From Hyphomicrobiales bacterium (GTDB lineage: Bacteria; Pseudomonadota; Alphaproteobacteria; Rhizobiales; Rhizobiaceae): DNA of 64,000 nucleotides. Below, in pieces: positions 49,009 through 56,681 of this stretch. A program made the translations under genes and the position numbers. Location: contig UBTA01000061.1 of NCBI GenBank assembly GCA_900468065.1, positions 17,232 to 81,231 on the forward strand, given 5' to 3'. Position 1 is the first letter of the stretch. Every line of letters begins with the position of its first letter. The notes below the pieces were generated by a model, which did not search any database, was not told the DNA's origin, and saw only the letters and a list, made by a program, of their open reading frames with translations.

Positions 49009-49832
49009 GCATGAGTGTACAGGCAGTAAAGCGGCGCCTGAGCCCCGGCAGCATTGAGGCATTGAAGGGCGAACGGCCGATCGTCAGCCTGACGGCCTAT
49101 ACGACGCCGATAGCCCGGCTGCTCGATCCGCATGTGGATTTCATGCTGGTTGGCGATTCCCTCGGCATGGTGCTCTACGGTCTCGATTCGACTGTCGGCG
49201 TGACGCTCGACATGATGATCGCCCATGGCCAGGCCGTCATGCGCGGCTCTGAAAAGGCCTGCGTCGTCGTCGATCTGCCGTTCGGCTCCTATCAGGAATC
49301 CAAGGAACAGGCCTTCAACAGTGCTGCCCGCATCCTCAAGGAAACCGGCTGCAGCGCGGTCAAGCTCGAAGGCGGTGCGGAGATGGCGGAAACCGTCGAT
49401 TTCCTCACCCAGCGCGGCATTCCGGTGCTCGGCCATGTCGGCCTGATGCCGCAACTGGTCAATACGATGGGCGGTTACCGGTCGCTGGGGCGCAGCGACA
49501 AGGAAGCAGCCAAGATCCGGCGCGACGCCAAGGCCATTGATGATGCCGGCGCGTTTGCCATCGTCGTCGAAGGCACGATCGAGCCTTTAGCCCGCGAGAT
49601 CACCGAAACGCTGAGGGCGCCGACCATTGGCATCGGAGCATCGCCAGCCTGCGATGGCCAGATCCTGGTGACCGACGATATGTTGGGCATCTTCAGCGAT
49701 TTCAAGCCGCGCTTCGTCAAGCATTTCGTCGAGTTGGCGCCACAGATGTCGGCGGCTTTCGAGGCCTATGCCAACGAAGTCAAGGCCCGCACGTTTCCAG
49801 GCATCGAGCATACGTTTCAGGTCAAGCGCTGA
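49005..49832 (+). CDS. panB: 3-methyl-2-oxobutanoate hydroxymethyltransferase
   Basis: Enzyme of 275 residues that transfers a hydroxymethyl group from methylene-tetrahydrofolate to alpha-ketoisovalerate, giving ketopantoate. The Mg-binding [11 protein letters not shown] block, [11 protein letters not shown], and the C-terminal [12 protein letters not shown] block are present. The start overlaps the panC stop by 4 bases; ATG 49011 is an alternative. A short hairpin follows the stop. Confidence 0.95.
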   Translation: MSMSVQAVKRRLSPGSIEALKGERPIVSLTAYTTPIARLLDPHVDFMLVGDSLGMVLYGLDSTVGVTLDMMIAHGQAVMRGSEKACVVVDLPFGSYQESKEQAFNSAARILKETGCSAVKLEGGAEMAETVDFLTQRGIPVLGHVGLMPQLVNTMGGYRSLGRSDKEAAKIRRDAKAIDDAGAFAIVVEGTIEPLAREITETLRAPTIGIGASPACDGQILVTDDMLGIFSDFKPRFVKHFVELAPQMSAAFEAYANEVKARTFPGIEHTFQVKR

Positions 49833-49844
49833 CGCGCTGAATGG

Positions 49845-49861
49845 GCCGGGCGTTGCCCGGC
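49845..49861 (+). terminator. Hairpin after panB
   Basis: A 7-bp GC stem GCCGGGC/GCCCGGC with a 3-base loop lies 12 bases past the panB stop. It is followed by TTCC rather than a strong T tract, so termination is only possible. Confidence 0.45.
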
Positions 49862-50010
49862 TTCCGTCTGATCATAATTTTGGATCACAGCATCAATCTT
49901 ATTGAATTGTTCGATAGGCCCGCCGGGCCTATCTGTGCGTTTCATCATGAACGCATCTCGGCATGTGTGACCTGGCCAAAGGCCGCCGTCGCTCCGGAAA
50001 GTTTCCTTCA

Positions 50011-50727
50011 ATGACAAAAGACGATTTCTGGCAGGGCGTGCGTGGCGGTTTTCCCGTCATGGTGTCCGCCGCGCCCTTCGGAGCGCTGTTTGGTGCGCTC
50101 GCGGTCGATAACGGGTTTTCCGTTTTCGACGCGGTGTTCATGAGCGCCACGGTCTATGCCGGCGCCAGCCAGATGGTTGGCCTCGAACTGTTTGGCCACA
50201 ACGTCCAGCCCTGGCTGATTATCCTGTCGATTTTCGCCGTCAATTTCCGCCATATCCTCTATTCGGCGTCGATTGCCCGGCACATCCGCCATTTCTCCGG
50301 CGTGCAAAAGTTCTTTGCATTCTTCCTGCTGGTCGATCCGCAATATGCCGAAACCGAGAAGCGGGCCGAGCGCGGTGAACCGGTGACCTTTGCCTGGTAT
50401 CTCGGCTTTGGACTGGTCATCTATCTGCCCTGGCAGCTGATGACGCTGCTCGGTGCAATCTTCGGGCAGATGATCGGTGATCCGAAGGCCATTGGTCTCG
50501 ATGTCCTCCTGCCGATCTATTTCATGGGGCTGGTTCTCGGCTTCCGCAAGCGGGACAACTGGTTGCCGGTCGTGGCGGTCAGCTCGCTGGCATCGATTGC
50601 CGCGATGCATTTCGTCGGGTCGCCATGGCATGTCAGCATCGGCGCAATCGCCGGCATCCTGCTTGCCGCCTGCCTGCCGCTGTCGAAACGGCATGAAGAA
50701 CCGGTGACGCTGGAGCATGAGGTCTGA
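50011..50727 (+). CDS. azlC: AzlC-family branched-chain amino-acid permease subunit
   Basis: Membrane protein of 238 residues with about five helices, the large subunit of the AzlCD exporter type (SAAPFGALFGALAV and YAGASQMVGLELF are typical). It pairs with the AzlD gene two bases downstream. Homologues export branched-chain or other amino acids. The chosen ATG at 50011 has only a moderate site (GGAAAG) and matches the family N-terminus, MTKDDFWQGVRGG. Confidence 0.92.
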   Translation: MTKDDFWQGVRGGFPVMVSAAPFGALFGALAVDNGFSVFDAVFMSATVYAGASQMVGLELFGHNVQPWLIILSIFAVNFRHILYSASIARHIRHFSGVQKFFAFFLLVDPQYAETEKRAERGEPVTFAWYLGFGLVIYLPWQLMTLLGAIFGQMIGDPKAIGLDVLLPIYFMGLVLGFRKRDNWLPVVAVSSLASIAAMHFVGSPWHVSIGAIAGILLAACLPLSKRHEEPVTLEHEV

Positions 50728-50729
50728 TC

Positions 50730-51041
50730 ATGGATAATGCAGAACACATGCAGCTGATCTATGTGATCTTGGCCGCCGCCGTCGCGACGTTTCTCACCCG
50801 CATTGGCGGCTATGTGATGATCACGCAGATGAAGCGCATTCCGCCGCGCATGGAGGCGGCGTTGAATGCAGTGCCCGCAGCCGTGCTGTCGACGCTGGTT
50901 GCGCCTGCCTTCTTCTCCGGTGGCTGGGAGGTGGCTTTGGCTATGCTCGTTGCCCTGGCCGTTGGCCTGCGCTTTTCGTCGCTCTGGATGCTGCTGGCCG
51001 GTTGGCTGGTGGTGATGGCGATCCGGCATGTCTTGATCTGA
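50730..51041 (+). CDS. azlD: AzlD-family small transporter subunit
   Basis: Membrane protein of 103 residues with three or four helices (VILAAAVATFLTRIGGY, VPAAVLSTLVAPAFF, VALAVGLRFSSLWMLLAG). It is the small partner of AzlC in two-component amino-acid exporters. It starts two bases after azlC, so they form one operon, and a bidirectional hairpin follows. Confidence 0.9.
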   Translation: MDNAEHMQLIYVILAAAVATFLTRIGGYVMITQMKRIPPRMEAALNAVPAAVLSTLVAPAFFSGGWEVALAMLVALAVGLRFSSLWMLLAGWLVVMAIRHVLI

Positions 51042-51047
51042 GTAAAG

Positions 51048-51073
51048 AGGCCCGCTCCTTGCGAAGCGGGCCT
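51048..51073. terminator. Convergent terminator between azlD and the aminopeptidase gene
   Basis: A 9-bp stem AGGCCCGCT/AGCGGGCCT with an 8-base loop lies 7 bases after the azlD stop and just after the stop of the minus-strand aminopeptidase gene. The T tract is weak on both sides. Confidence 0.7.
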
Positions 51074-51080
51074 GATACTT

Positions 51081-52916
51081 TTAACGGCTCAGAGGTCCGG
51101 TCGCCGCCTTCAGCCAGGTTTGCACCTGTTCATCCGAGATCAGTGGCAAAAGCTTTTCCTGCGTTTCCTGATGATAGGCGTTCAGCCAGGACAGTTCCTC
51201 GTCCGTCAGCAGAGCTGCAACGACCAGGCGGCGGTCGATCGGGCAGAAGGTCAGGGTTTCGAAGCCGAGCATCGGCAGATCGCCGCCCTCGATTTCGCTG
51301 GCTGCCAGCACATGCACGAGGTTTTCGATGCGGATGCCGAATGCGCCGGGGCGGTAATAGCCGGGCTCGTCGGAGAGAATCATGCCGGGCAGCAGTTCCT
51401 GCATCGATGCGCGGGAGATGCGCTGCGGCCCTTCGTGCACCGATAGATAGGAGCCGACGCCGTGGCCTGTGCCATGGGCGAAGTCGGCACCAGCCTTCCA
51501 CAGCGCGATACGTGCCAAGGGATCGAGATCGATGCCCCGCGAGCCTTTCGGGAAGCGGGCGACGCTGATGGCGATCATGCCCTTCAAGACCAGGGTGAAG
51601 AAACGGCGCTGTTCGTCCGGCACGGTGCCGATCGCGACGGTACGGGTGATGTCGGTGGTGCCGTTGATATACTGGCCGCCGGAATCGATCAGGAACATGG
51701 TGCCATCGGCGATAGCGAGGTCGCTTTCGGTTGTGACCCGGTAATGCATGATCGCGGCATGTTCGCCAGCACCTGAAATGGTGTCGAAGGAAATGTCCTT
51801 TAGCGGGTTCTGCATCCGCTGGCCGACAGCGGCACGGCAGGATTCCAGCTTTTCGACAGCGGCAATCTCGGTGATTGTCCCCGGCTGTGTCTGGTCAAGC
51901 CAGGCGAGGAATTCGACCATGGCAGCGCCATCCTGCAGGTGGGCACGGGCCGAGCCTTCAAGCTCGGCAGCATTCTTGCAGGCGCGGGGCAGGCGAGCAG
52001 GGTCGATCGCTTCGACGACCGTGCCGCCGCTGACACGGATGCGTTCGACGAGCGCGAAAGGCGCGTGATCGGGATCGATCATGATCTTCTTGCCTGTCGC
52101 GGCAAGGGCTGCAATCTTGTCATCGAAGGAGGACGGCGCCTCAAGGTTTGCGAGCTGGGTGAGGTAGGCTTCCTCCTCGATACCGGCCTTGCGTTTGTCG
52201 AGGAACAGTTCGGCGCTGCCCTCGGCATGAACGATGGCGCGGGCGAGGGGATGCGGCGTGTGCGGCACGTCGCTGCCGCGGATATTGAAGGTCCAGGCGA
52301 TCGACGATGGATCGGTCAGAACGACGGCGTCGGCACCGGCCTTGGCGATCTCTGCCGCCATTGTTGCGAGTTTGTCCTTGGCAAGAATGCCGGAATGATC
52401 GAGGGGCTGGATCTTCACGCGGCCGAGTGGTGCGGCCGGTCTGTCCTTCCACTGGCGGTCGAGCGGATTGTGGTCGAGGAAGACCAGCGCGCCGCCAAGC
52501 CCTTCCAGAGCCTTTTCCAGCTTGCGCACCTCGGCGCCCGTATGCAGCCAGGGATCGATGCCGAGGCGGAAGCCCTTTTTACCATTGTGCTCCAGCCAGA
52601 GATGCGGTGGCTCGCCGACAAGGTCACCGCCGGTGAAAACCGTGCCATCGACCTGTTCCTTGAGCTGGGTGACGTAGCGGCCATCCACAAAGACAATCGC
52701 CTGACTCTGCGTGACGAGAACAACGCCGGCGGAGCCGGTAAACCCGGTGAGCCAGGACATGCGTTCGGCCGATGCGGGCACGTATTCGCCCTGGAACTCG
52801 TCAGCGCGGGGAACGAGGAAGCCGTCGACGTTCAGGGCGGCGAGCGCAACACGCAGCGCATTGACGCGTTCCTTGCCGAACTGCGGAGTGGAGGTGACTG
52901 CAAAAGACTGGAACAT
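51081..52916 (-). CDS. M24-family Xaa-Pro aminopeptidase (aminopeptidase P)
   Basis: Metallopeptidase of 611 residues removing N-terminal residues ahead of proline. Two N-terminal creatinase-type domains (about 10-170 and 170-320) precede the catalytic pita-bread domain, which keeps the dinuclear metal ligands Asp (LIDSGGQY), Asp (TTDITRTV), His (GTGHGVGSYLSVHEG) and two Glu (SDEPGYYRPG, RIENLVHV). The start at 52916 follows AGGAAAA; the frame is open 23 codons further. The length above 600 residues matches the eukaryote-like three-domain APP type. Upstream on this strand lies the sRNA-like region. Confidence 0.94.
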   Translation of the reverse strand: MFQSFAVTSTPQFGKERVNALRVALAALNVDGFLVPRADEFQGEYVPASAERMSWLTGFTGSAGVVLVTQSQAIVFVDGRYVTQLKEQVDGTVFTGGDLVGEPPHLWLEHNGKKGFRLGIDPWLHTGAEVRKLEKALEGLGGALVFLDHNPLDRQWKDRPAAPLGRVKIQPLDHSGILAKDKLATMAAEIAKAGADAVVLTDPSSIAWTFNIRGSDVPHTPHPLARAIVHAEGSAELFLDKRKAGIEEEAYLTQLANLEAPSSFDDKIAALAATGKKIMIDPDHAPFALVERIRVSGGTVVEAIDPARLPRACKNAAELEGSARAHLQDGAAMVEFLAWLDQTQPGTITEIAAVEKLESCRAAVGQRMQNPLKDISFDTISGAGEHAAIMHYRVTTESDLAIADGTMFLIDSGGQYINGTTDITRTVAIGTVPDEQRRFFTLVLKGMIAISVARFPKGSRGIDLDPLARIALWKAGADFAHGTGHGVGSYLSVHEGPQRISRASMQELLPGMILSDEPGYYRPGAFGIRIENLVHVLAASEIEGGDLPMLGFETLTFCPIDRRLVVAALLTDEELSWLNAYHQETQEKLLPLISDEQVQTWLKAATGPLSR

Positions 52917-53229
52917 GGATTTTTCCTGCGATGGGGAGAAACCGGTGGCCGGGATCGCGCTGTGCGATGCGGATCGATTCCTCAAAGGTGGAGACAGTCT
53001 AGCGGAAACAATCGGCGCTGCGAAAGCCCGTCTTTCTGACTTGCGGTTTGTTGAACGATCTTTTCATATTGTGGAACGTATGCATCGTGTGCATGGCACC
53101 CATGCTGCATTGCAGCTAGACCGCTTTTCAAAATAGTCTATAAACCCGGTCAACGAACACGGACGCAAATCTGTTGTTCACGCGAATGCCGAAAGGCAAG
53201 AGCTGCACGGTCTGAACATGGTTGGTCAT
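52917..53229. other. Intergenic region upstream of the aminopeptidase gene
   Basis: About 310 bases without a convincing gene. On the plus strand a rhizobial-type promoter is possible: CTAGAC (53116-53121) and CTATAA (53138-53143), reading into the sRNA candidate. On the minus strand a 33-codon frame (53229 to 53128) has a very good ribosome-site-like sequence, but this is the complement of the sRNA's anti-Shine-Dalgarno motif. Confidence 0.45.
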
Positions 53230-53404
53230 CCTTCTCCTCCTCCCTCCCGGGTGGCCAATTTCAGACTGTGAAGAGTCCGCTTGAGCGCTCCTCCTCCTCA
53301 AGCTCGCGGACATGACCGGCTTGCCGGTCAGCGGGCGGTGCTTCGGCATCGCCTTTGTATTGAAAACCCGCTTGTCCATGACGGACAAGCGGGTTTTCCT
53401 TTTC
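53230..53404 (+). ncRNA. Candidate trans-acting sRNA with anti-Shine-Dalgarno loops (alpha-r14/NfeR1-like)
   Basis: Intergenic RNA candidate with three hairpins. CCTCCTCCC is unpaired at 53236-53244. Stem-loop 1 (53275-53311: GTCCGCTTGAG paired with CTCAA and GCGGAC) shows CCTCCTCCT in its loop. Stem-loop 2 is GACCGG-CTTG-CCGGTC (53314-53329). Stem-loop 3 is a 16-bp perfect terminator stem (53362-53377 with 53383-53398) followed by TTTTCC on the plus strand. CCUCCUCCC loops that pair with ribosome sites are the hallmark of rhizobial alpha-r14 sRNAs. The 5' end is uncertain and may lie near 53151 if the promoter at 53116-53143 is used. The same terminator also serves minus-strand prmA. Confidence 0.45.
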
Positions 53405-53426
53405 CAGTCTTTGAAATTCCTGCCGC

Positions 53427-54305
53427 CTATGGACGGTCGAGATGGATCGTCACCCAGCCGTTGCGCCAGATGGTGCGGACATGGCGCAGATGCTGGCCGT
53501 TATAGGCCGAGAGCACCTTCCAGCGCTGTGACGCAAGAATGCCCGAGAGAATGACCGAACCGCCCGGTGCCAGGTGGTTGGCGAGCTGCGGCGCCATCTT
53601 GATCAGCGGACGCGCCAGAATGTTGGCGATGATCAGGTCGAACGGGCCATGCGCTGCAAAAGCCGGCGAGTGAAAGCCGGGTGCAGTCACCGTGGTTATG
53701 CCGGTGGCGATGCCGTTGCGTTTGACATTCTCGGCGGCAACGCGCGTGGCGATCGGGTCGATATCGGTTGCCAGAACCGGAACCGGCTTGATCTTGCGCG
53801 CAGCGATCGCCAGCACACCGCTGCCGGTGCCGAGATCAAGCGCATTGCGAACCTTGCGGGCGCGCATGACGGTTTCGATCACTTCCAGGCAGCCTGCCGT
53901 CGTGCCGTGATGGCCGGTGCCGAATGCCTGGCCGGCGTCGATCTCGATGGCGATGTCGTTCAGCCTGACCTTGTCACGGTCATGCGAGCCATGCACGAGG
54001 AAACGTCCGGCGCGCACCGGCGACAGGCCCTCCAGCGATTTGGCGATCCAATCGACATCCGGAATGACTTCCCGTTCGATCGTGGCATCCGGAAACCGGG
54101 CCGCGACAACCTCGGCGAAACGCACCCGCATCGCGTCTTCTTCATCGAAGTCGATATAGACCGAGGCCTCCCAGATATCCCTCTTCTCATCCATTTCCAT
54201 GGTGGCGATGGCATAGCCTTCGTCCTCGAAAGCATCGGTCATCAAATCCAAAACGACTTCGGAAAGCTTTTCGGTCGTGGTGATGAAGAGGCGCAGGTCG
54301 CTCAA
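53427..54305 (-). CDS. prmA: Ribosomal protein L11 methyltransferase
   Basis: SAM methyltransferase of 292 residues that trimethylates L11. It has an N-terminal L11-binding domain, FGTGHHGTTAGCLE, motif I LDLGTGSGVLAIAA, and the post-motif DLIIANILARPLI. I prefer a TTG start at 54305 (MSDLRLFITTTEK), which follows AAGGA by 8 bases and gives the usual rhizobial N-terminus and length; the longer frame begins with another TTG at 54326. The 3' terminator is shared with the sRNA candidate. It is transcribed alone. Confidence 0.93.
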   Translation of the reverse strand: MSDLRLFITTTEKLSEVVLDLMTDAFEDEGYAIATMEMDEKRDIWEASVYIDFDEEDAMRVRFAEVVAARFPDATIEREVIPDVDWIAKSLEGLSPVRAGRFLVHGSHDRDKVRLNDIAIEIDAGQAFGTGHHGTTAGCLEVIETVMRARKVRNALDLGTGSGVLAIAARKIKPVPVLATDIDPIATRVAAENVKRNGIATGITTVTAPGFHSPAFAAHGPFDLIIANILARPLIKMAPQLANHLAPGGSVILSGILASQRWKVLSAYNGQHLRHVRTIWRNGWVTIHLDRP

Positions 54306-54392
54306 TGTCTTTGTCCTTGTCGGCAAGTGCTTGCCGTCGGGACGGCTTGCGGCGCTCTAGCATGCCGGGCGACGCGAGGTAAAGCGCAGCGC

Positions 54393-55523
54393 CTATTGTG
54401 CGCCGGGAATCCAGGGCGGTGGCGGGGTGTCCTGACCTGCAGCATTGCGCAGAAAAGCCGTCGAGACGCTGGGAATGTGATTTGCCAGCGGCAACAGGAG
54501 CGAGCGCAGCCGGGTCAGGAGAGGATTTTTCAGGGTGATGAAGGCCGTGTTGCGACGGGTATCCTTGAGCACGGTTTTGACCGCAGGCATTCTGAGGTCC
54601 GAATAGTCTTTCTCCCGCCCTTCCGATATCAGAAAGGCGAGCCAGCAGGCGTCCTCGATGCCAAGATTCATGCCGCGCGCACCGGCCGGTGAATGCACAT
54701 GGGCAGCATCTCCCGCCAGAAACACATTGCCGCGGCTCATGGTCTCGACATGGCGGAAGCTGATCTGAAATTCGGAGCTCCACGTCCGCTCCAGCACCAT
54801 GGCCGGATGGTCGATGCGGGTTTCGAAATCCGCGTCGGTGGAAAGATAGCGCAGCGTATCCTCGTTCACCGGCAACCGGCCGAGCACGCCGGGATTGAGG
54901 AAATTCATCCCGATGAAACCGGTATCGACCGGCTGCGCATAGCGGTAGTCGGCGAGGAAAAAGCGGGTTTCGATGGCATTGCCGGGGAAGGCAAACCCAA
55001 AGGCCTGCCGCACCGCGGAGTGGGCTCCGTCTGCGCCAACCAACATGTCTGGCTCCACCGTTTCGGCGCGGCCATCGGCATGTTGAAGGGTGACCATCGG
55101 CTTTTTGACATCGCCTGACAATGCGGTGAGTTCGGTCGACCATTCCGGAACAATGCCGAATGCCGACAGCTTTTGCAGCAGCAGCCGTTCCGTTTCGCCC
55201 TGCGCCAGGATCTGGATCGGGCAATAGTGGCTGCGGAAGGTCTCGGTCTCGACCGTAACCAGTGGTTTTCCAGCGGCCGATATCTTGAACTTCGTCAGGC
55301 GCCGGGCCTTGGCAAGGATCAAGGCACTGACGCCGGAGGCTTCCAGCAGCGTCAGGGTTCTGGCGTTGACGCCGAGTGCCCGGCTTTCGTGGACGGGCGT
55401 CGGTCCGGCTGCCTTTGCCACGAGGCGGGATTTCAAACCCCGCCGCGCCAGTTCAAGCGCGAGCGCAAGTCCGGTTGGCCCGGCTCCGGCGATCAGAATG
55501 GACTTTCCGCTGCCTTCACCCAT
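54393..55523 (-). CDS. FAD-dependent aromatic-type monooxygenase (class A flavoprotein hydroxylase)
   Basis: Protein of 376 residues with the three family fingerprints: GXGXXG (IAGAGPTGLALALELARRG), DG (MLVGADGAHSAVRQ) and GD (AGDAAHVHSPAGARGMNLGIED). Such enzymes hydroxylate aromatic rings or quinones with NAD(P)H and O2. The substrate is unknown. It is relatively short and lacks the C-terminal thioredoxin-like domain of phenol hydroxylases. It lies 20 bases upstream of the Sco gene on the same strand, so they may be co-transcribed. Confidence 0.88.
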   Translation of the reverse strand: MGEGSGKSILIAGAGPTGLALALELARRGLKSRLVAKAAGPTPVHESRALGVNARTLTLLEASGVSALILAKARRLTKFKISAAGKPLVTVETETFRSHYCPIQILAQGETERLLLQKLSAFGIVPEWSTELTALSGDVKKPMVTLQHADGRAETVEPDMLVGADGAHSAVRQAFGFAFPGNAIETRFFLADYRYAQPVDTGFIGMNFLNPGVLGRLPVNEDTLRYLSTDADFETRIDHPAMVLERTWSSEFQISFRHVETMSRGNVFLAGDAAHVHSPAGARGMNLGIEDACWLAFLISEGREKDYSDLRMPAVKTVLKDTRRNTAFITLKNPLLTRLRSLLLPLANHIPSVSTAFLRNAAGQDTPPPPWIPGAQ

Positions 55524-55543
55524 CAGCCCCTCGCGACGACCGT

Positions 55544-56143
55544 TTATTTCTTCGTCAGGTTTTCCAGCTTCTTGACCGCGGTCTCCGGATTTTCCTCGTA
55601 GGCGATCGTGCCGGTGAACTTGCCCTTGGAGTCGAGCAGGAACACCGATGCAGTATGATCCATCGTGTAGTCGCCGTCAGGTTTCTTTTCGTCCAGCGGC
55701 ACCTTCTTGGCATAGACCCGGAAGCCCTTGACCATTTCCATGACCTTTTCCGGCGGGCCGGAAATGCCGATGATGCGCTTGGAGACGTTGGAAACGTATT
55801 GCCCGAGGATTTCCGGTGTGTCGCGTTCCGGATCGACGCTGATGAAATAGGCCTGCAGCTTGGTGCCGTCGGGATCGACCTTTTCCAGCCAGCCATTCAG
55901 TTCGAACAGGGTGGTCGGGCAGACTTCAGGGCAATGGGTGAAGCCGAAGAACAAGGCCGACGGCTTGCCGGTGAAAGCGGCTTGCGTGATCGGCTGTCCG
56001 GTCTGCGAAACCAGTTCGAAGGGGACGCCGAACGGACCGGCTGCAATCTCGTCCTTGCCCGTGGTCATCTGGAAGCTGATCCAGCCAAGTGCGGCTGCGA
56101 CGACGGCAACGGCCGCCCAAAGAACGATGCGAAGTGTTTTCAT
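55544..56143 (-). CDS. SCO1/SenC-family copper chaperone
   Basis: Protein of 199 residues: a membrane anchor (about residues 5-23) and a thioredoxin-fold domain with the copper ligands CPEVC (in FTHCPEVCPTTL) and His in MDHTASVFLL. It delivers copper to the CuA site of cytochrome oxidase or acts in thiol redox in the periplasm. It is followed by the flavin monooxygenase gene; a small membrane protein gene lies 106 bases upstream. No oxidase genes are nearby. Confidence 0.94.
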   Translation of the reverse strand: MKTLRIVLWAAVAVVAAALGWISFQMTTGKDEIAAGPFGVPFELVSQTGQPITQAAFTGKPSALFFGFTHCPEVCPTTLFELNGWLEKVDPDGTKLQAYFISVDPERDTPEILGQYVSNVSKRIIGISGPPEKVMEMVKGFRVYAKKVPLDEKKPDGDYTMDHTASVFLLDSKGKFTGTIAYEENPETAVKKLENLTKK

Positions 56144-56248
56144 GATGATGTCCGCTCAAAACCTGCCAAATATCGCTGTTCAGATAGCGGTTTGGACCAG
56201 ACGTTGCAAAACATTCACGCTGCCAGCGTCAAAATGCGGCAGGCTTCG

Positions 56249-56407
56249 TCAGAAACACCATGACATGCCGTTTTCAGCCATCGTCAGCAGCATTTCCGGA
56301 CCCTGGACGATCCACCCGAGAAAACCGGCAACGCACAGAAGCAGGCCGACACCGCCCAGGGCAGGGACCATCAGGGAACGCGGCTGTTTTTCGGCTTCGT
56401 CGCTCAT
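56249..56407 (-). CDS. Small single-helix membrane protein of unknown function
   Basis: Predicted protein of 52 residues: a charged start (MSDEAEKQPRSL), one hydrophobic helix (about 14-30, PALGGVGLLLCVAGFLGW) and a short tail ending MSWCF. No family is recognised. It is just upstream of the Sco gene on the same strand, 105 bases away, and hydrophobic small proteins are common partners of oxidase assembly factors, so a role there is a guess. The ribosome site is weak, so the start could lie upstream at 56455. Confidence 0.55.
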   Translation of the reverse strand: MSDEAEKQPRSLMVPALGGVGLLLCVAGFLGWIVQGPEMLLTMAENGMSWCF

Positions 56408-56681
56408 AAAGCAAATGATATCCTGCCGGCTTCGACTTTGAAAGCCGTTTTGCACGGGGTAGGGTGCGGCGGAAGGCCTCTCTAGCCTGTCCCAACCAAG
56501 AATTCGGCAATCATTTTAGCAAAAGTTTAATTTGTGTTTGCCATGTTCTAATCGCGTGAAGGGGTGCCTATCCCTTGCTGACATGACGTCGCCGGTTTTT
56601 ATCCAGTCCGGTCTTCCGCATCATCGCTTCCTTCCCATGCGTGCACATCTTTGCCGCATTCAAGAACTGGATACATGCTGC

